Assembly: GCA_034359265.1 (NCBI GenBank) | Contig: CP136897.1 | Coordinates: 27,088,001 to 27,152,000, forward strand | Direction of reading: 5' to 3' | Origin: Canna indica | Lineage: Eukaryota; Streptophyta; Magnoliopsida; Zingiberales; Cannaceae | Length of the DNA: 64,000 bases | In this document: positions 21,420-31,654 of the stretch, one piece after another | Position numbering within the stretch: position 1 is the stretch's first letter | How the letters are laid out: each line of letters opens with the position of its first letter | The notes under the pieces: generated by a model | What the model saw: only the letters and a program-made list of their open reading frames with translations | The model's database searches: none | Told to the model about the DNA's origin: nothing | Translations under genes and position numbers: made by a program

Positions 21420-22322
21420 TTATCCTCCTGGGTCATATACAGTTGGAATCTGCCTGGCTGGGTATTTTCCCTTCCTCAGGGCTTCTTGATCCAGCCAATT
21501 TTCCGGTTCTGGGATAGGAATTTTGAAATTTTTCCCAGAACTCCCCTCACCTTCTTCAAAAAAGAATGGTTCCATCCATTCTTTACTTGAATAGGTGTCC
21601 TCCCACATCAGGGGCGGACACAGGTGAGTGCGAAGGATAGCCTCGTCCTTCGCGTACGAGCACTCCGGCTGCTCGTGGATGGTCATTGCGGGTAACAGGG
21701 TTGCCATGTCTTCGTCTTCCTCGGGGCGGTCCTCAGTTGGAACAGGATATAAATTTTTAAAATTTAAACCCCGAAAATCTTCTGCGGTTGTGGGATGGTC
21801 GTCCTTTGCAGGGTCAGGACATAAATTTTGCTCCCCGACTTCCGAAGCAAAGAGATCAATCCACTTAATCTCTTCTTCCTCATCGTCGCATACGTCCCAC
21901 CGAGGGGGTAAGTCCTCGCGCTCAGCTCGAAAAGTCATCCCGAGCGTCATGATATGTCCGACGACTCCTGGGTCGTCCTCTGCGTTTAGCTCGTAGTCAT
22001 CATCCCAGCTGCATACCGCCATGAGGGCTAGATCCCTCCTAGATCTTCTTTCATGGGAACAGGAGCAATTCGGCTCCGAGCCGATTTTTGCAAGCTGCAA
22101 GATGACCTGCATATCCTCATCGAGGTCATCGTAGAAATCATCCCATGCGAGACTGGTAGAGAGTCCGTCTACTACTTCTACCTTCCTCTCCATCTTCATG
22201 TATTTCGAAGTGGATAAATAGACGCGCTCTGGTTTAATCTCTTCTAGATCTTTCAAAGAAATTCTTCTCCTTGCAGTCTTTAGGCCGAATCTTAGTCGAT
22301 TCCTCAATCGAACTATTAGAAC
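21420..22322 (-). CDS. single long ORF of the miniature replicon (acidic P3-middle-like protein)
   Basis: Open from just after the in-frame TAA near 22325 to the TAG at 21420, about 300 codons without a stop. The first in-frame ATG is residue 37 of the stretch counted from a TTG at 22307 (context KYMKMERKVEVV). The protein is strongly acidic. It holds LALMAVCSWDDD and LPPRWDVCDDEEEE, which correspond to LMMTCQWDDSEE and DSQPRWDTSEES in the full virus P3 (36455-36640), and EWMEPFFFEEGEG, matching NGWNPFFLTREGKEG there. It ends in KYPARQIPTVYDPGG. So it is the segment between movement and coat domains, kept alone. Function unknown. It could be a fragment, or a protein under selection, since the frame is intact. 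It may be reached by frameshift or reinitiation from the short upstream ORF. Confidence 0.7.
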   Translation of the reverse strand, partial: VLIVRLRNRLRFGLKTARRRISLKDLEEIKPERVYLSTSKYMKMERKVEVVDGLSTSLAWDDFYDDLDEDMQVILQLAKIGSEPNCSCSHERRSRRDLALMAVCSWDDDYELNAEDDPGVVGHIMTLGMTFRAEREDLPPRWDVCDDEEEEIKWIDLFASEVGEQNLCPDPAKDDHPTTAEDFRGLNFKNLYPVPTEDRPEEDEDMATLLPAMTIHEQPECSYAKDEAILRTHLCPPLMWEDTYSSKEWMEPFFFEEGEGSSGKNFKIPIPEPENWLDQEALRKGKYPARQIPTVYDPGG

Positions 22323-22368
22323 TCTTTAATCTTTCACTTGGGTGCCTTCTCAGAATTACGAACGTCAT
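22234..22368 (-). CDS. short leader ORF of the miniature replicon (44 codons)
   Basis: ATG at 22368-22366 (context ACCATGA) to TAA at 22236-22234. It overlaps the start of the long ORF in another frame. The N-terminal MTFVILRRHP is matched in the full virus leader near 34965-34990, where the same frame reads TFVILRRHLD and then stops. Three of the seven shared codons compared (Ile, Leu, Arg) differ only synonymously, which suggests that the peptide itself was selected. It may be an ORF1 relic or a translated leader sORF. Confidence 0.5.
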   Translation of the reverse strand: MTFVILRRHPSERLKSSNSSIEESTKIRPKDCKEKNFFERSRRD

Positions 22369-22557
22369 GGTACTTTTTCCTCCCCTTGAGTACTTTTTCC
22401 CTCACTTTATCACCTACTCTGAGTACACGTCTTCCAAGCTTCCGATCTCAAGCTCTCAAGATCGATGAAGAACGAACGAAATGAACAGCCTCTCGACTAA
22501 CAAATTAAGAATTTGTGTGGGACTACCAAGATCATACGAAGAAATAAGGAACACAAG

Positions 22558-22569
22558 GCTCTGATACCA
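22558..22569 (-). promoter_or_regulatory. Met-tRNA primer-binding site of the miniature replicon
   Basis: The reverse strand reads TGGTATCAGAGC, complementary to the 3' end of initiator-Met tRNA, as in caulimovirids and many LTR elements. It lies about 209 bp downstream of the TATA box at 22778-22771. In the full virus the same spacing is about 201 bp (34607 to 34808). Confidence 0.9.
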
Positions 22570-22770
22570 AAAGGAAATTAACGGATAATTAACGCGCGTC
22601 GCTCGATTTCGACTACAGGCTACGAAGAACACTGAGTCGAAATGAGAAGTGGAAATATATTTTCGAAATATGATGGAGGAAAATATATTGAAATGGTGGA
22701 AGGATTACAATGGCAGAAGAGTAGAACTACTTGGCTCTCAAGTCTGTTCTGCACCTTCATACTAAGACTC

Positions 22771-22778
22771 TATTTATA
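22771..22778 (-). promoter_or_regulatory. TATA box of miniature replicon, upstream promoter copy
   Basis: TATAAATA on the reverse strand, preceded by a conserved block (GCACCCGCACTCAATTATTG and GAAGCTT) that also precedes the TATA box of the full virus (34560-34600: GCACCCGCACTAAATTATTA). Drives the complete unit to its left. Confidence 0.8.
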
Positions 22779-22883
22779 GACTAAAGGAAGCTTCCCGAAG
22801 AAGCTCAATAATTGAGTGCGGGTGCTCATTGGGCCCCATCGTCCACTGAATTATTGGCTTTCCACAAGTGGGATGCGTCCTTG

Positions 22884-22952
22884 ACACAGACGGGACGAAC
22901 TGTACCCGTCTTTACAAGACACGTCGGGCCAGTAGTACAATAATTGCCCGAC
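22884..22952 (-). other. twin hairpins in the 3' region, unit 2
   Basis: Counterpart of 21103-21168. The second stem here is GTCGGGC (22923-22929) with GCCCGAC (22946-22952): the T-A pair of unit 1 is a C-G pair here, so both arms changed and pairing is kept. Confidence 0.75.
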
Positions 22953-23215
22953 ACAGAGAATAACTAACAGTGTAAAGCTAAAGGTGCCCATGTGATGGTG
23001 GGGACCTTCTTGATGGAGACGTCTCGATCCGTCTTCTCCTTCCTTGCACCAGACCGTAAGAAAACTTGCAAAATCAAACTTAATTTACAGGATAACTGTG
23101 GTAATTTGTTAAGGCGGTTTTACCACTTCCGCCACTGCTGAAGCCGTTTAATTTTTCAAATTAGTCCGGGATGGGAAATCTTCCGGACATTCATCGGCTT
23201 CTTCCATGGGCAGAT

Positions 23216-23742
23216 TCATCCTCCTGGGTCATATACAGTTGGAATCTGCCTGGCTGGGTATTTTCCCTTCCTCAGGGCTTCTTCATCCAGCCAATTTTCC
23301 GGTTCTGGGATAGGAATTTCAAAATTTTTCCCAGAACTCCCCTCACCATCTTCGAAAAAGAATGGTTCCACCCACTCTTTACTCGAATAATTGTCCTCCC
23401 ATGTCAGGGGCGGACACTCGAGATCCAGGTGAGTGCGAAGGGCATCCTCGTCCTTCGAGTAGGAGCAGTAGGAGCACTCCGACTGCTCATAGATCAGCAT
23501 GGCGGGTTGCAGGAATGCCATGTCTTTGTCTTCCTCGGGGCGGTCCACAGGACACAAATATTTAAAATCTTGGCCCCGGTCGTCTTCTGCGGCTCTGGGA
23601 TGGTCAGAATCCGGACTAAAATTTTCAAAATTTTGGCCCAAGTTGCGGATGATCTCATCATTATCATCGTATTCGTCCCACTTCGGGGGCGAATCTTCGA
23701 GCTCAACGCCGAGGACGACCAAGGAGTCATCGGTCGCCTCAT
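23216..23742 (-). pseudogene. second, 5'-truncated copy of the miniature replicon ORF
   Basis: Open from the head-to-head junction near 23742 to the stop at 23216. It matches the C-terminal 60 percent of the ORF at 21420: SPPKWDEYDDNDE against LPPRWDVCDDEEEE, then SSKEWVEPFFFEDGEG, and an identical KYPARQIPTVYDPGG end. The frame has no stop. Differences between the two copies are moderate and often conservative. Confidence 0.75.
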
Positions 23743-24792
23743 GAAGAACATAACAGAGCATACAATGACTTAGAGAGACTAACGTGTAACAACGTAAAAG
23801 ACCTCTTTGAGTACATTAATGATTACAAGGTCCTAGCTGCTAAATCAGGAAGGATGTACGTATCTCCTGAATTATCTTAGAAGTTTTTCCGAAAAATGCC
23901 ACCAATCATTGGCAAAGAAATAGAACTAGCATACATGGAAAAACATCTAGGAAATACATTAGGAGTATTTCCTAGAATACATTTCACATATCAATATTTG
24001 GAAGAACAGTGCAAAAGAGCAGCATTTCAGAGAAGTCTGAAAGACCTTACAATTTGCAAAAAGATCCCAGTACCCGGTTACTACAAGAAGGAAAAGAAGT
24101 ATGGCCTAAGGAAGGCCAAAACCTATAAAGGTAAACCCCATGATACACATATCCGCATATTCAAAAGAAAGCATTTTGACAAGGTCAGAAAGTGCAAATG
24201 TTTTATTTGCGGAGAAGAAGGACACTTTGCCCGAGAATGCAACAGAAAACAAGGTAATATAGCTAGGGCAGCCATAGTAGAAAACCTTGACTTATCAAAC
24301 AACTGGGACGTTGTCTCTGTTGAACAGAACGAGCCAGATAGCGATGCTATATGCTCTTTCTCTGAAGGTGAATCAGGGATGGCACAATCACTTACAAATG
24401 AACTTAAAGACCTGTCATACGAGACTGCCTTCGTAATTATTAAGGAAGAACCAGAACCTTATACATGGAGAATGCAAGTCAGATTGCCTGTGGAAATGAC
24501 AGAATGTATCCACAAATGGGAGGATAACAACCCTGAAATAACCAAAGGTTGTGAAAAGTGCACTTACTGCAAGGAACCCACAAACCCCAATATGAGAGCA
24601 CACTGTAGGATTTGCCTACTAACTGTCTGCCCTATGTGCACTAGGTTCAATTTGGGTAGAAAAATAGTCATTCAGAAAGCCACCTTTTTGCCTTATGACG
24701 ACAAGGATTCCCTAATAAAGGAGTTGTTAGAATACACAAGATACCTACTGGCAGAGAACAAAACACTTAAAGATGAAATTGATGAACTATGA
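23743..24792 (+). pseudogene. viral P3: coat-protein region with zinc knuckle
   Basis: A frame enters at the junction, hits TAG at 23878-23880, and is open again to TGA at 24790-24792 (a second stop, TAG, at 24799). It carries capsid-region blocks (IPVPGYY, KYGLRKAKTYKGKPHDTH). The zinc knuckle CKCFICGEEGHFAREC lies at about 24193-24240 (CXCX2CX4HX4C). A second Cys cluster (CEKCTYCKEP, then CRICLLTVCPMC) lies at about 24553-24642, a badnavirus/tungrovirus hallmark. The capsid region packages viral DNA in intact relatives. The N-terminal start is inside P3, so no separate start codon is expected. Confidence 0.88.
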
Positions 24793-24801
24793 CTAAGCTA
24801 G

Positions 24802-25380
24802 GATCTGGAAGACCTTGAGGAAAAATTTGAAGGTCTTACACTTGACAAATCAGAAGAAGTAAGAATTTTGAAAGGAAAATTCCCTGTGATAAATGAAGGC
24901 ACTAGTGAAGCACCTACACAGAAAGATGTAGTTTTTAAAGAGGCTGTGAATTCCATATCCGAAGAAATGGAATTATACTCCACAGTAATACCTGAGATAA
25001 AGAAAGGAAGAAGGATCCTTAACAGGTTATACAATATGGAACTGATAATAGATATCCCTGGAATACAGAATTTCAAAATACAGGCCATATTGGACACAGG
25101 GGCAACAATATGCTGTATAGATCAGGATGCAGTTCCATCTGAAGCATTGGAGCCAAGTGCCTACCCAACTTTAATCAACGGAGTTAATTCTCAACAAATG
25201 GCAAGGCTAAAACTCAAAAATGGACAGATGTCCATTGAAGAGAACAAATTCAGAATCCTTTTTACTTATGCCTTCCCAATGGGAAAAAGGGACGGAATTC
25301 AGATGTTAATCGGTTGTAACTTCATCCGGGCCATGCAAGGAAGGGGTCCAAATAGAAGAGCAAATAGTCACATTTTATAA
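24802..25380 (+). pseudogene. viral P3: aspartic protease region
   Basis: Same frame resumes after the stops. A charged linker is followed by the retropepsin-type active site LDTGA, with its Asp codon at 25093-25095, and by the block IGCNFIRAM. The frame ends at 25380 because of a one-base shift near 25345: the next frame takes over and leads into RT. In intact relatives this enzyme cuts the polyprotein. Confidence 0.85.
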
Positions 25381-26744
25381 GAATGTTACAACGATTACTA
25401 CGAGGATTGACACAGAAATAGCAGCACCAGCCGCAATTGAAGAACTAAACCTCTCAGAAGACGAGTACCTAGAGGTCAAAAGAGCCGTAACCTATGACCA
25501 CTGTGAAGAGTCAAAATGGTTCAAAAAGAAGTTTAGTCCCCTGCTGGAAAGACTGAAGGAGCAAGGGTATATAGGAGAAAACCCTGTCCAACATTGGGCC
25601 AAGAACCAAGTAACCTGCAAGCTTGATATAATTAATCCTGACCTGACAATTCAGGATAAGCCACTCAAGCATGTTACGCCACTCATGAAGGATCAATTTG
25701 ACAGACACGTCAAAGCATTACTAAAGATCGGAGTAATTAGGCCCAGTACAAGCAGGCACAAGACTATGGCAATAATGGTGAATTCGGGTACCAGCATAGA
25801 CCCGATTACAAAGAAAGAGGTTAAGGGAAAAGAACGAATGGTGTTCAATTATAAAACCTTGAATGACAATACCCATAAAGACCAGTATAGTCTTCCGGGT
25901 ATAAATACCATTCTAAAGAGGATAGGAAACAGTAAAATCTTTTCTAAGTTCGACCTCAAGAGTGGCTTTCACCAAGTAACCATGGATGAAGAATCAATAC
26001 CCTGGACAGCCTTTATAGTACCAGGAGGATTGTATGAATGGCTAGTAATGCCATTCGGCTTGAAAAATGCCCCAGCCATCTTTCAGAGGAAAATGGACAA
26101 ATGTTTCCAAGGGACAGAGGACTACATAGCAGTATACATTGATGATATACTGATATTCTCTGAAAATGAAGAGCAACATGCCAAACATCTGAAAAGCATG
26201 TTGGATATTTGTGAGAAATGGGGATTGGTCCTATCCCCTTCAAAGATGAAGATAGCAACAAGGGAGATTGAATTCCTAGGCGCCATTATTGGGAATAATA
26301 AGATCAAGCTATAGCCCCATATAATCAAAAAGATAATCAATTTTGATGAGGAACAGCTTAAGAGCAAGACCGGCCTTAGGACCTCGCTAGGCATTCTGAA
26401 TTATGCCAGATCTTATATTCCAAATTTAGGCACCATCCTTGGGCCATTGTATTCGAAAATAAGCCCGCATGGAGATAAAAGAATCAAACAGTCTGATCAG
26501 CAGCTGATAGCAAAGATCAAAGCTTTAGTCCAAGATCTCCCAGACCTGGAATTACCCCCACCAAATGCATATATAATCCTAGAAACTGATGGATGTATGG
26601 AAGGATGGGGAGGGATATGCAAGTGGAAGAACAAAAAGAATGATCCAAGAAGCACAAAAAGAGTATGTGCTTATGCCAGTGGAAAATTCCCTGTCATAAA
26701 ATCAACCATTGATGCAGAGATCCATGCGTGTATGGAAACACTAA
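25345..26744 (+). pseudogene. viral P3: reverse transcriptase and first part of RNase H
   Basis: After the frameshift the frame is open to TAG at 26312-26314 and continues beyond it to the transposon at 26745. RT blocks include FDLKSGFHQV, WLVMPFGLKNAPAIFQRKMD and the catalytic box YIDDIL (26135-26152), then SPSKMKIA and EFLGAIIGN. RNase H begins with ILETDGCMEGWGG (about 26575) and reaches the DAEIHA block just before the transposon. In intact relatives it converts pregenomic RNA to DNA. Here it is broken by a stop and by the 6.7-kb insertion. Confidence 0.92.
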
Positions 26745-26745
26745 G

Positions 26746-28558
26746 GGCCCGTTTGTTTCGTTAAAAAACGGGGGACTGGACTGGATTTCGGCTCTTGTCC
26801 CCCGTTTGTTTTGCAAAAATGAGTAGGGACAGGATTTTAAATCCTGTTCGGGACAGGATTTTGAGCTCTTTTGGTGTACCGAGAAAATTCTCGGTACACC
26901 GATTTGGAGCGGAGGACTTTGAGGCAAAAAGACATCATTGCCCTCGACTAAACACGGGTCTTCCGCCTCAAGCCCTAGCCGTCTTCGCCCCCTTGTCTCT
27001 CGCTCTCGCACCCTCGTCTCTCGCCCTCTGTCGTTCGCGTCTTCGCCTGTCGTCCGTGTTCGCGTCTTCGTCGTCTCCGTCCAGGTAACTACTCTCGCCT
27101 CCTCTCCCCGATCTCCCTCCTCTCTCTCTCTGATCTCCATCCGCATCTCTCGCCCCTATCTCTGCATCTCTCTGCTCTCCATCTGCATCTCTCGCCCCTA
27201 TTCTCGCCTCATTGTTGATTTTGCCTCTCATCTGGACTTAAAATTGTGTTCTTTTACATGCTGTTGATGTGTGCTCTCCATCTGCATCTCTCGCCCCTAT
27301 TCTTTTTTTCAGTATATTTTTTAATTTGCTCGTTCTGCATCTCTCATCTGGACTTAAAATTGTCTGATTGCACCGTCTGTATATATTCTCACCTCTTTTA
27401 CATGCTGTTGATGTGTGCTGTGAGAGTTATCAGACTAATTAGGTCGCCTCTTTCTACATAACCATAATTTGATTAGATCGTTCTAATATCCAGGCTAATA
27501 GGTTTAAAACACTAGGCTCATTTCATGTAGTTTCTAATATTGCAATAGACTATCTTGAATTGCTTTTGGTGTTTCTAATATTGCAATTGATTATCTTGAT
27601 GTGTGCTGTGTCTTGAATTGCTTTTCATTTGTTTCAACTTTCAAGTGTTGCCTGTGCCCTTCATAGGATTATGAATTCTATTTACACTGTTGATACTACA
27701 AACACAACATTATACATACAGGTAAAGTGTATAGGTGTATGCACACATACGTTTCTCTGAACTCAGCAGGCAATGAACAACGACTAAAATGTACCTTAAT
27801 TTTAATGGCCATTAGTTAATTATAAACCAAACTATCCTAACTCTCCAAAGTGCATACTCAAATGGATCTTATCCTTTACAGGTAAATTGTAGAATTAAAC
27901 ACTAATATCAGTTTGTCTGAACTCAGCACACAGAGGACTTTGACCAATTTTATGAACCATTTAAGAGGACATGACTTGGTTTGGAGCATTGCCACATTGA
28001 GCTATAACTTAGAGGTTAACTTACGGCTACACTACTCAATATATCACCAAGGCTATTGGTATTTTGTGAGCTTGTACAGGAGAATTATCTGAGATTTTAT
28101 TTGTAATTATCTGTTATTCTTGTTTTCTTTCTCCCAACTATCTATTGCATAAACTATGATTTTTTTTGTTCTGGTCAGTCTATCATCTTTTCAAGTGTTC
28201 TATTCAACATTTAACAGCATTAAGTTCTATAAGTTCTATAAGTTCAACTCAAACAAAACTGCATGTCCAAGGTAGGTTTTATAAGTTCTTGGTGGGGAAA
28301 GGAACTAGGCACAGCAGAACACAAGGCATGCTTGTAGCTAGTCTTCTTGCCAAAGGAGAATTGCCCTGCCATTCCACATTTCTATGTTGTAGCTAGTCTT
28401 CTTGCCAAAGAAGACTTCCAATATAATTATAGAAGTTAACTATTTTCCTATTCCAATCTATGGTAAAATTTGGAAGTATTTTCAATCTTCTATTGTGCAT
28501 AATACATGTATCATTAATTTGTTTTTTCTGATTTTTTGTTTATTGTTTTTAGTGAATA
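26746..28558. other. Harbinger 5' non-coding region
   Basis: No gene recognised. 26960-27310 is pyrimidine-rich with repeated CATCTGCATCTCTCGCCCCTATTCT words (several copies, 27130-27300), which create spurious open frames. 28330-28415 has a small direct duplication (GTAGCTAGTCTTCTTGCCAAAG). Probably promoter and 5' UTR, possibly with an intron. Confidence 0.6.
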
Positions 28559-29907
28559 ATGGATGAGTTGTCATTCATGTTATACGCTGCTACACGAAGA
28601 ATGTATATCCATTTGCTTGCTATGTCTGCGGTTGGATATTTTTTTGTAAAATTTATAATGCGTGATGAGTATGAGAGGAGAGCGGTAGATGATAGAACTC
28701 TTGTTAGAAATATGACTCGCATAGATGTTTTGGATTCCATTATCAGGGAAAGCGATAATAATTGTATTTGGGAGTTGAGAATGTCTAGAAATGCTTTTGC
28801 AAGACTTTGTGAGCTATTGATTGTTCGGGGTGGGTTAACGAGTGATGGGAGGGTGCCCGTGGAGGAGCAAGTTGCTATTTTTGTAAACATTCTAGCCCAT
28901 CACACAAAAAATAGAACAATTCGAGTTAGGTTCAAAAGATCGGGAGAAACCATTAGTAGATATTGCCATCATGTGTTACATGCTGTTGTTAGATTGCATG
29001 ATGTCTTATTAGCAAAGCCAGAACCTGTGCCACAAGATTGCACCGATGAGAGATGGAAGTGGTTCAAGGTAAGCTATATACCATTGATATCATAGTTGTT
29101 ATTGTATTTAGAACGTCAATTAATATTCGGTTTAAATTTTGTGTAGGGGTGTTTAGGAGCATTAGATGGTACATATATAGCTGTTACACCACCTGCTACA
29201 GACAGACCTAGATACAGGACAAGGAAAGGAGGTCTTGCAACAAATGTGTTAGGAGTATGTACACCAGAAATGAATTTCATATATGTGTTATCAGGCTGGG
29301 AGGGGTCAGCTTCTGATTCTAGAGTGCTGCGTGATGCAGTTACGAGACCCAATGGATTGAACGTCCCAGTTGGTATGTCATACATAAACTTTATTATAAT
29401 AATTGACTTACCATAATAAGAACTAAAATTCGTATAATAATTTTGTCGATAGGTAACTACTATCTTGTGGATGGTGGATACACAAATGGGGATGGATTTC
29501 TTGCACCATATCGCGGTAGACGATATCATATTCAAGAGTGGGGCAATAGTCGAAGAACAACCCAAAATCGTGAGGAACTGTTTAACTACAGACATGCACG
29601 AGCAAGAAATGTAATCGAGAGATGTTTTGGTCTTTTAAAGAAAAGATGGGCTATTCTTCAATCACCATCCTTTTATCCGATAAAAACCCAATGCCGTATT
29701 ATTCTTGCTTGTGGTTTACTTCATAACTTTATTCGGATGAACATGGAAATTGATCCGTTGGAGTTTGCTACCATCATAGATGATGAACTACCAATAGGAG
29801 AAGAACCTATCAACATAATCAGCACCGTTGAGCCTAGTAATGAATGGACTCAATCGAGAGACAACTTAGCACAACAAATGTGGGACGAATGGAGAGCAAG
29901 AAATTGA
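28559..29907 (+). CDS. PIF/Harbinger DDE transposase (three exons)
   Basis: Probable exons 28559-29068, 29147-29372 and 29453-29907, with GT..AG introns of 78 and 80 bp (GTAAGC...TGTAG and GTATGT...GATAG). Together they give 396 residues in one frame with no stop. An N-terminal helical region contains [14 protein letters not shown]. The catalytic domain (DDE_4 type) follows: first Asp in [10 protein letters not shown] (29165-29167), second in [11 protein letters not shown] (29470-29472), and the Glu in [16 protein letters not shown]. It ends with a HNFIR motif and an acidic tail with MWDEWRARN. It cuts and joins element ends together with the Myb-like partner. All key residues are present, so it may be functional. 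Confidence 0.9.
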
Positions 29908-31654
29908 ATAAATGTACTTGTGTACTTTTATTATGTACTTGTGTACTTTTATTATGGTTTGGTTATGTAATTCAATGTAGTTTTATATTGAATCAGTTAT
30001 GATTATGTACTTTTTAATGATTTGGATTTTAATGAAATCAATGTACTTTTCTAGTTAATTAGTTTGCCAATGAAACAATACAATTTAAATCATGGCTGTT
30101 AGAAATATGTTTAAATCAGTCAATTCATCTTGTTGTTGCTAAGCTCCTTCATTGTTCAGTCAATTCATCTTTATATTGTTGTTGTCAATTCATCTTTATC
30201 CTTCATTGTTCTCATTGTTAAGGTAACATGTGATCTTTCTCTGGAAATAATATATTGTTGTTGCTTCTTGCATTCACTAAGCTCCAAAGCTGAGTTGCAA
30301 AGGTCTTCTTAGTCGGCCTAGCCACCGTAGATTACAAGATTGAGGGTCCTGAATTTTTTATTGCTGTTGATGTAGCCTGTATATGCATGTTCACACACAT
30401 ATATTTGCCATGTTGATTTTGTCTGGTTTTCAGCCAGATATTGAATAATCTTAGTTAAACATTCTTTGTCATCTGTTCTTGTTGATGTAGACCTACTGGC
30501 CTGACCATATAAAATTTGTTTTATAAGCTTATGTTAATCTGTAATCAGCTGCACATAAGGTGGTACATGTGCGACTAATGCTGGACAGACAGACAATTCT
30601 GTGTTCACCACCCAGCTAACTGGTTGGGAGCTATATATATATTCTGTATTATTCTGTAGGATTGTTTCTCTTCTCTCTTTCTCCTGTCTGAAATAAACTG
30701 CTTTGGTAGTTGCTATGACAACTAAAGATGTGAATGAGGCTACCAGGACAAGTTTCTCAAATGTTGCTAACTGCTTTGCTTTTTGAAAGATGAAGACACA
30801 CATATTAGTAATTTCTGAAATAAACTGATTGCTAACTGCTTTGCTTTTTGAAAGATGAAGACACACATATTAGTAATTTCTGAAATAAACTGATTGCTAA
30901 CTGCTTTGCTTTTTGAAAGAGTTCAAATGTTGTTATGCTTTTTCATTCATTGTCAATTTATAGAGTACATTGTATCATTTCCCATGTTGATCTATTAAAG
31001 GCTGTCAATGTATCAGTATAATGATTAAATGAAAAAAAAATCATTTATTACATGCAAATCTCCAAGGTTCCCAATGATATTCTATTTTAAGACATTATCA
31101 GTTTACTGATACTGATCAGTATCAGTATCATCATTAGGTTCTTCATATTGCATTGATATGAATTGAAGAACCTAATGACTGAGATTTTTACTCTGTAAAT
31201 ATTTGGATTATACATTTGCAGATTGAAAAGGTGTCACACATTTAGGAAATTTGAGATTGGACATTCCTATTTACTGGACTTTAACTAAGTAGTGGGGTAT
31301 GCAGATGTTTTAGCCAAGGATGAAAAGTATGCGTAGCTCATCTTGCCCATGCCATGCAGAGGCTGAAAATTAAATGCTACATTGTTTCTATATATTATGG
31401 TTTCTTGTATAAGGTAATAAGATAATATATTACCTTTTTCTTTCCTGCAATTGCCAGGATCAGTATCAGTTATACTAATATAATTGAACGCAAATTATAG
31501 AGCAGTATAGAGCAGATTCAATGTCTTGAACGCAAAGGCAAATTAAGTGGGTCTATAGTTAGCTGAAAAATCCCAGCTCAAAAGTATGGAACATTCTTCC
31601 ATTTCCATGACTATTTTTAGTTGTTAATGGTTTGGTTATGTCTTATTTGTAGTC
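29908..31654. other. Harbinger region between its two genes
   Basis: AT-rich and non-coding. A 65-bp tandem repeat (GCTTTGCTTTTTGAAAGATG... unit) occurs about 2.5 times at 30770-30920. Around 31100-31130 is a run of TATCAGT/ACTGATA palindromic words. A CTTGTGTACTTTTATTATG word is duplicated at 29918-29955. Confidence 0.6.

Larger units (their letters stand above)
20890..23742 (-). other. tandem array of a 1.79-kb miniature pararetrovirus-like replicon
   Basis: About 1.6 copies of a direct repeat with period 1785-1796 bp: GAAGAGTAGAACTACTTGGC recurs at 20931 and 22716, and the ORF 3' end at 21420 and 23216. Reading the reverse strand, a unit consists of promoter (TATAAATA), about 200 bp, primer site TGGTATCAGAGC, a leader of about 260 bp, one long ORF, a 3' region with two hairpins, and the next promoter. 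Promoter, primer site, leader and ORF each have a counterpart in the full-length virus next door, but coat, protease, RT and RNase H are absent. This fits a deletion-derived, non-autonomous pararetroviral genome integrated as a partial dimer. At about 23742 it joins the full virus head to head. A short 5' repeat of its promoter region (20890-20919) marks the outer junction. Confidence 0.75.

Noticed and set aside
20890..23742. Reading the 1.79-kb unit as an ordinary TRIM or LTR retrotransposon
   Set aside because: There is no TG...CA bounded LTR or polypurine tract at the repeat edges, and its promoter, leader and ORF align with the neighbouring pararetrovirus, so a tandem viral unit explains it better.
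21628..23773. Forward open frames of up to 200 codons opposite the miniature replicon
   Set aside because: Mirror frames of the acidic reverse-strand ORF; codon pattern and homology support the reverse strand.
26795..27267. Open frames in both directions rich in Arg/Ser
   Set aside because: They arise from a pyrimidine-rich repeated tract in the 5' non-coding part of the Harbinger element.
30534..30866. Reverse open frame of 110 codons in the Harbinger element
   Set aside because: It is produced by the 65-bp tandem repeat and has no similarity to a known protein.
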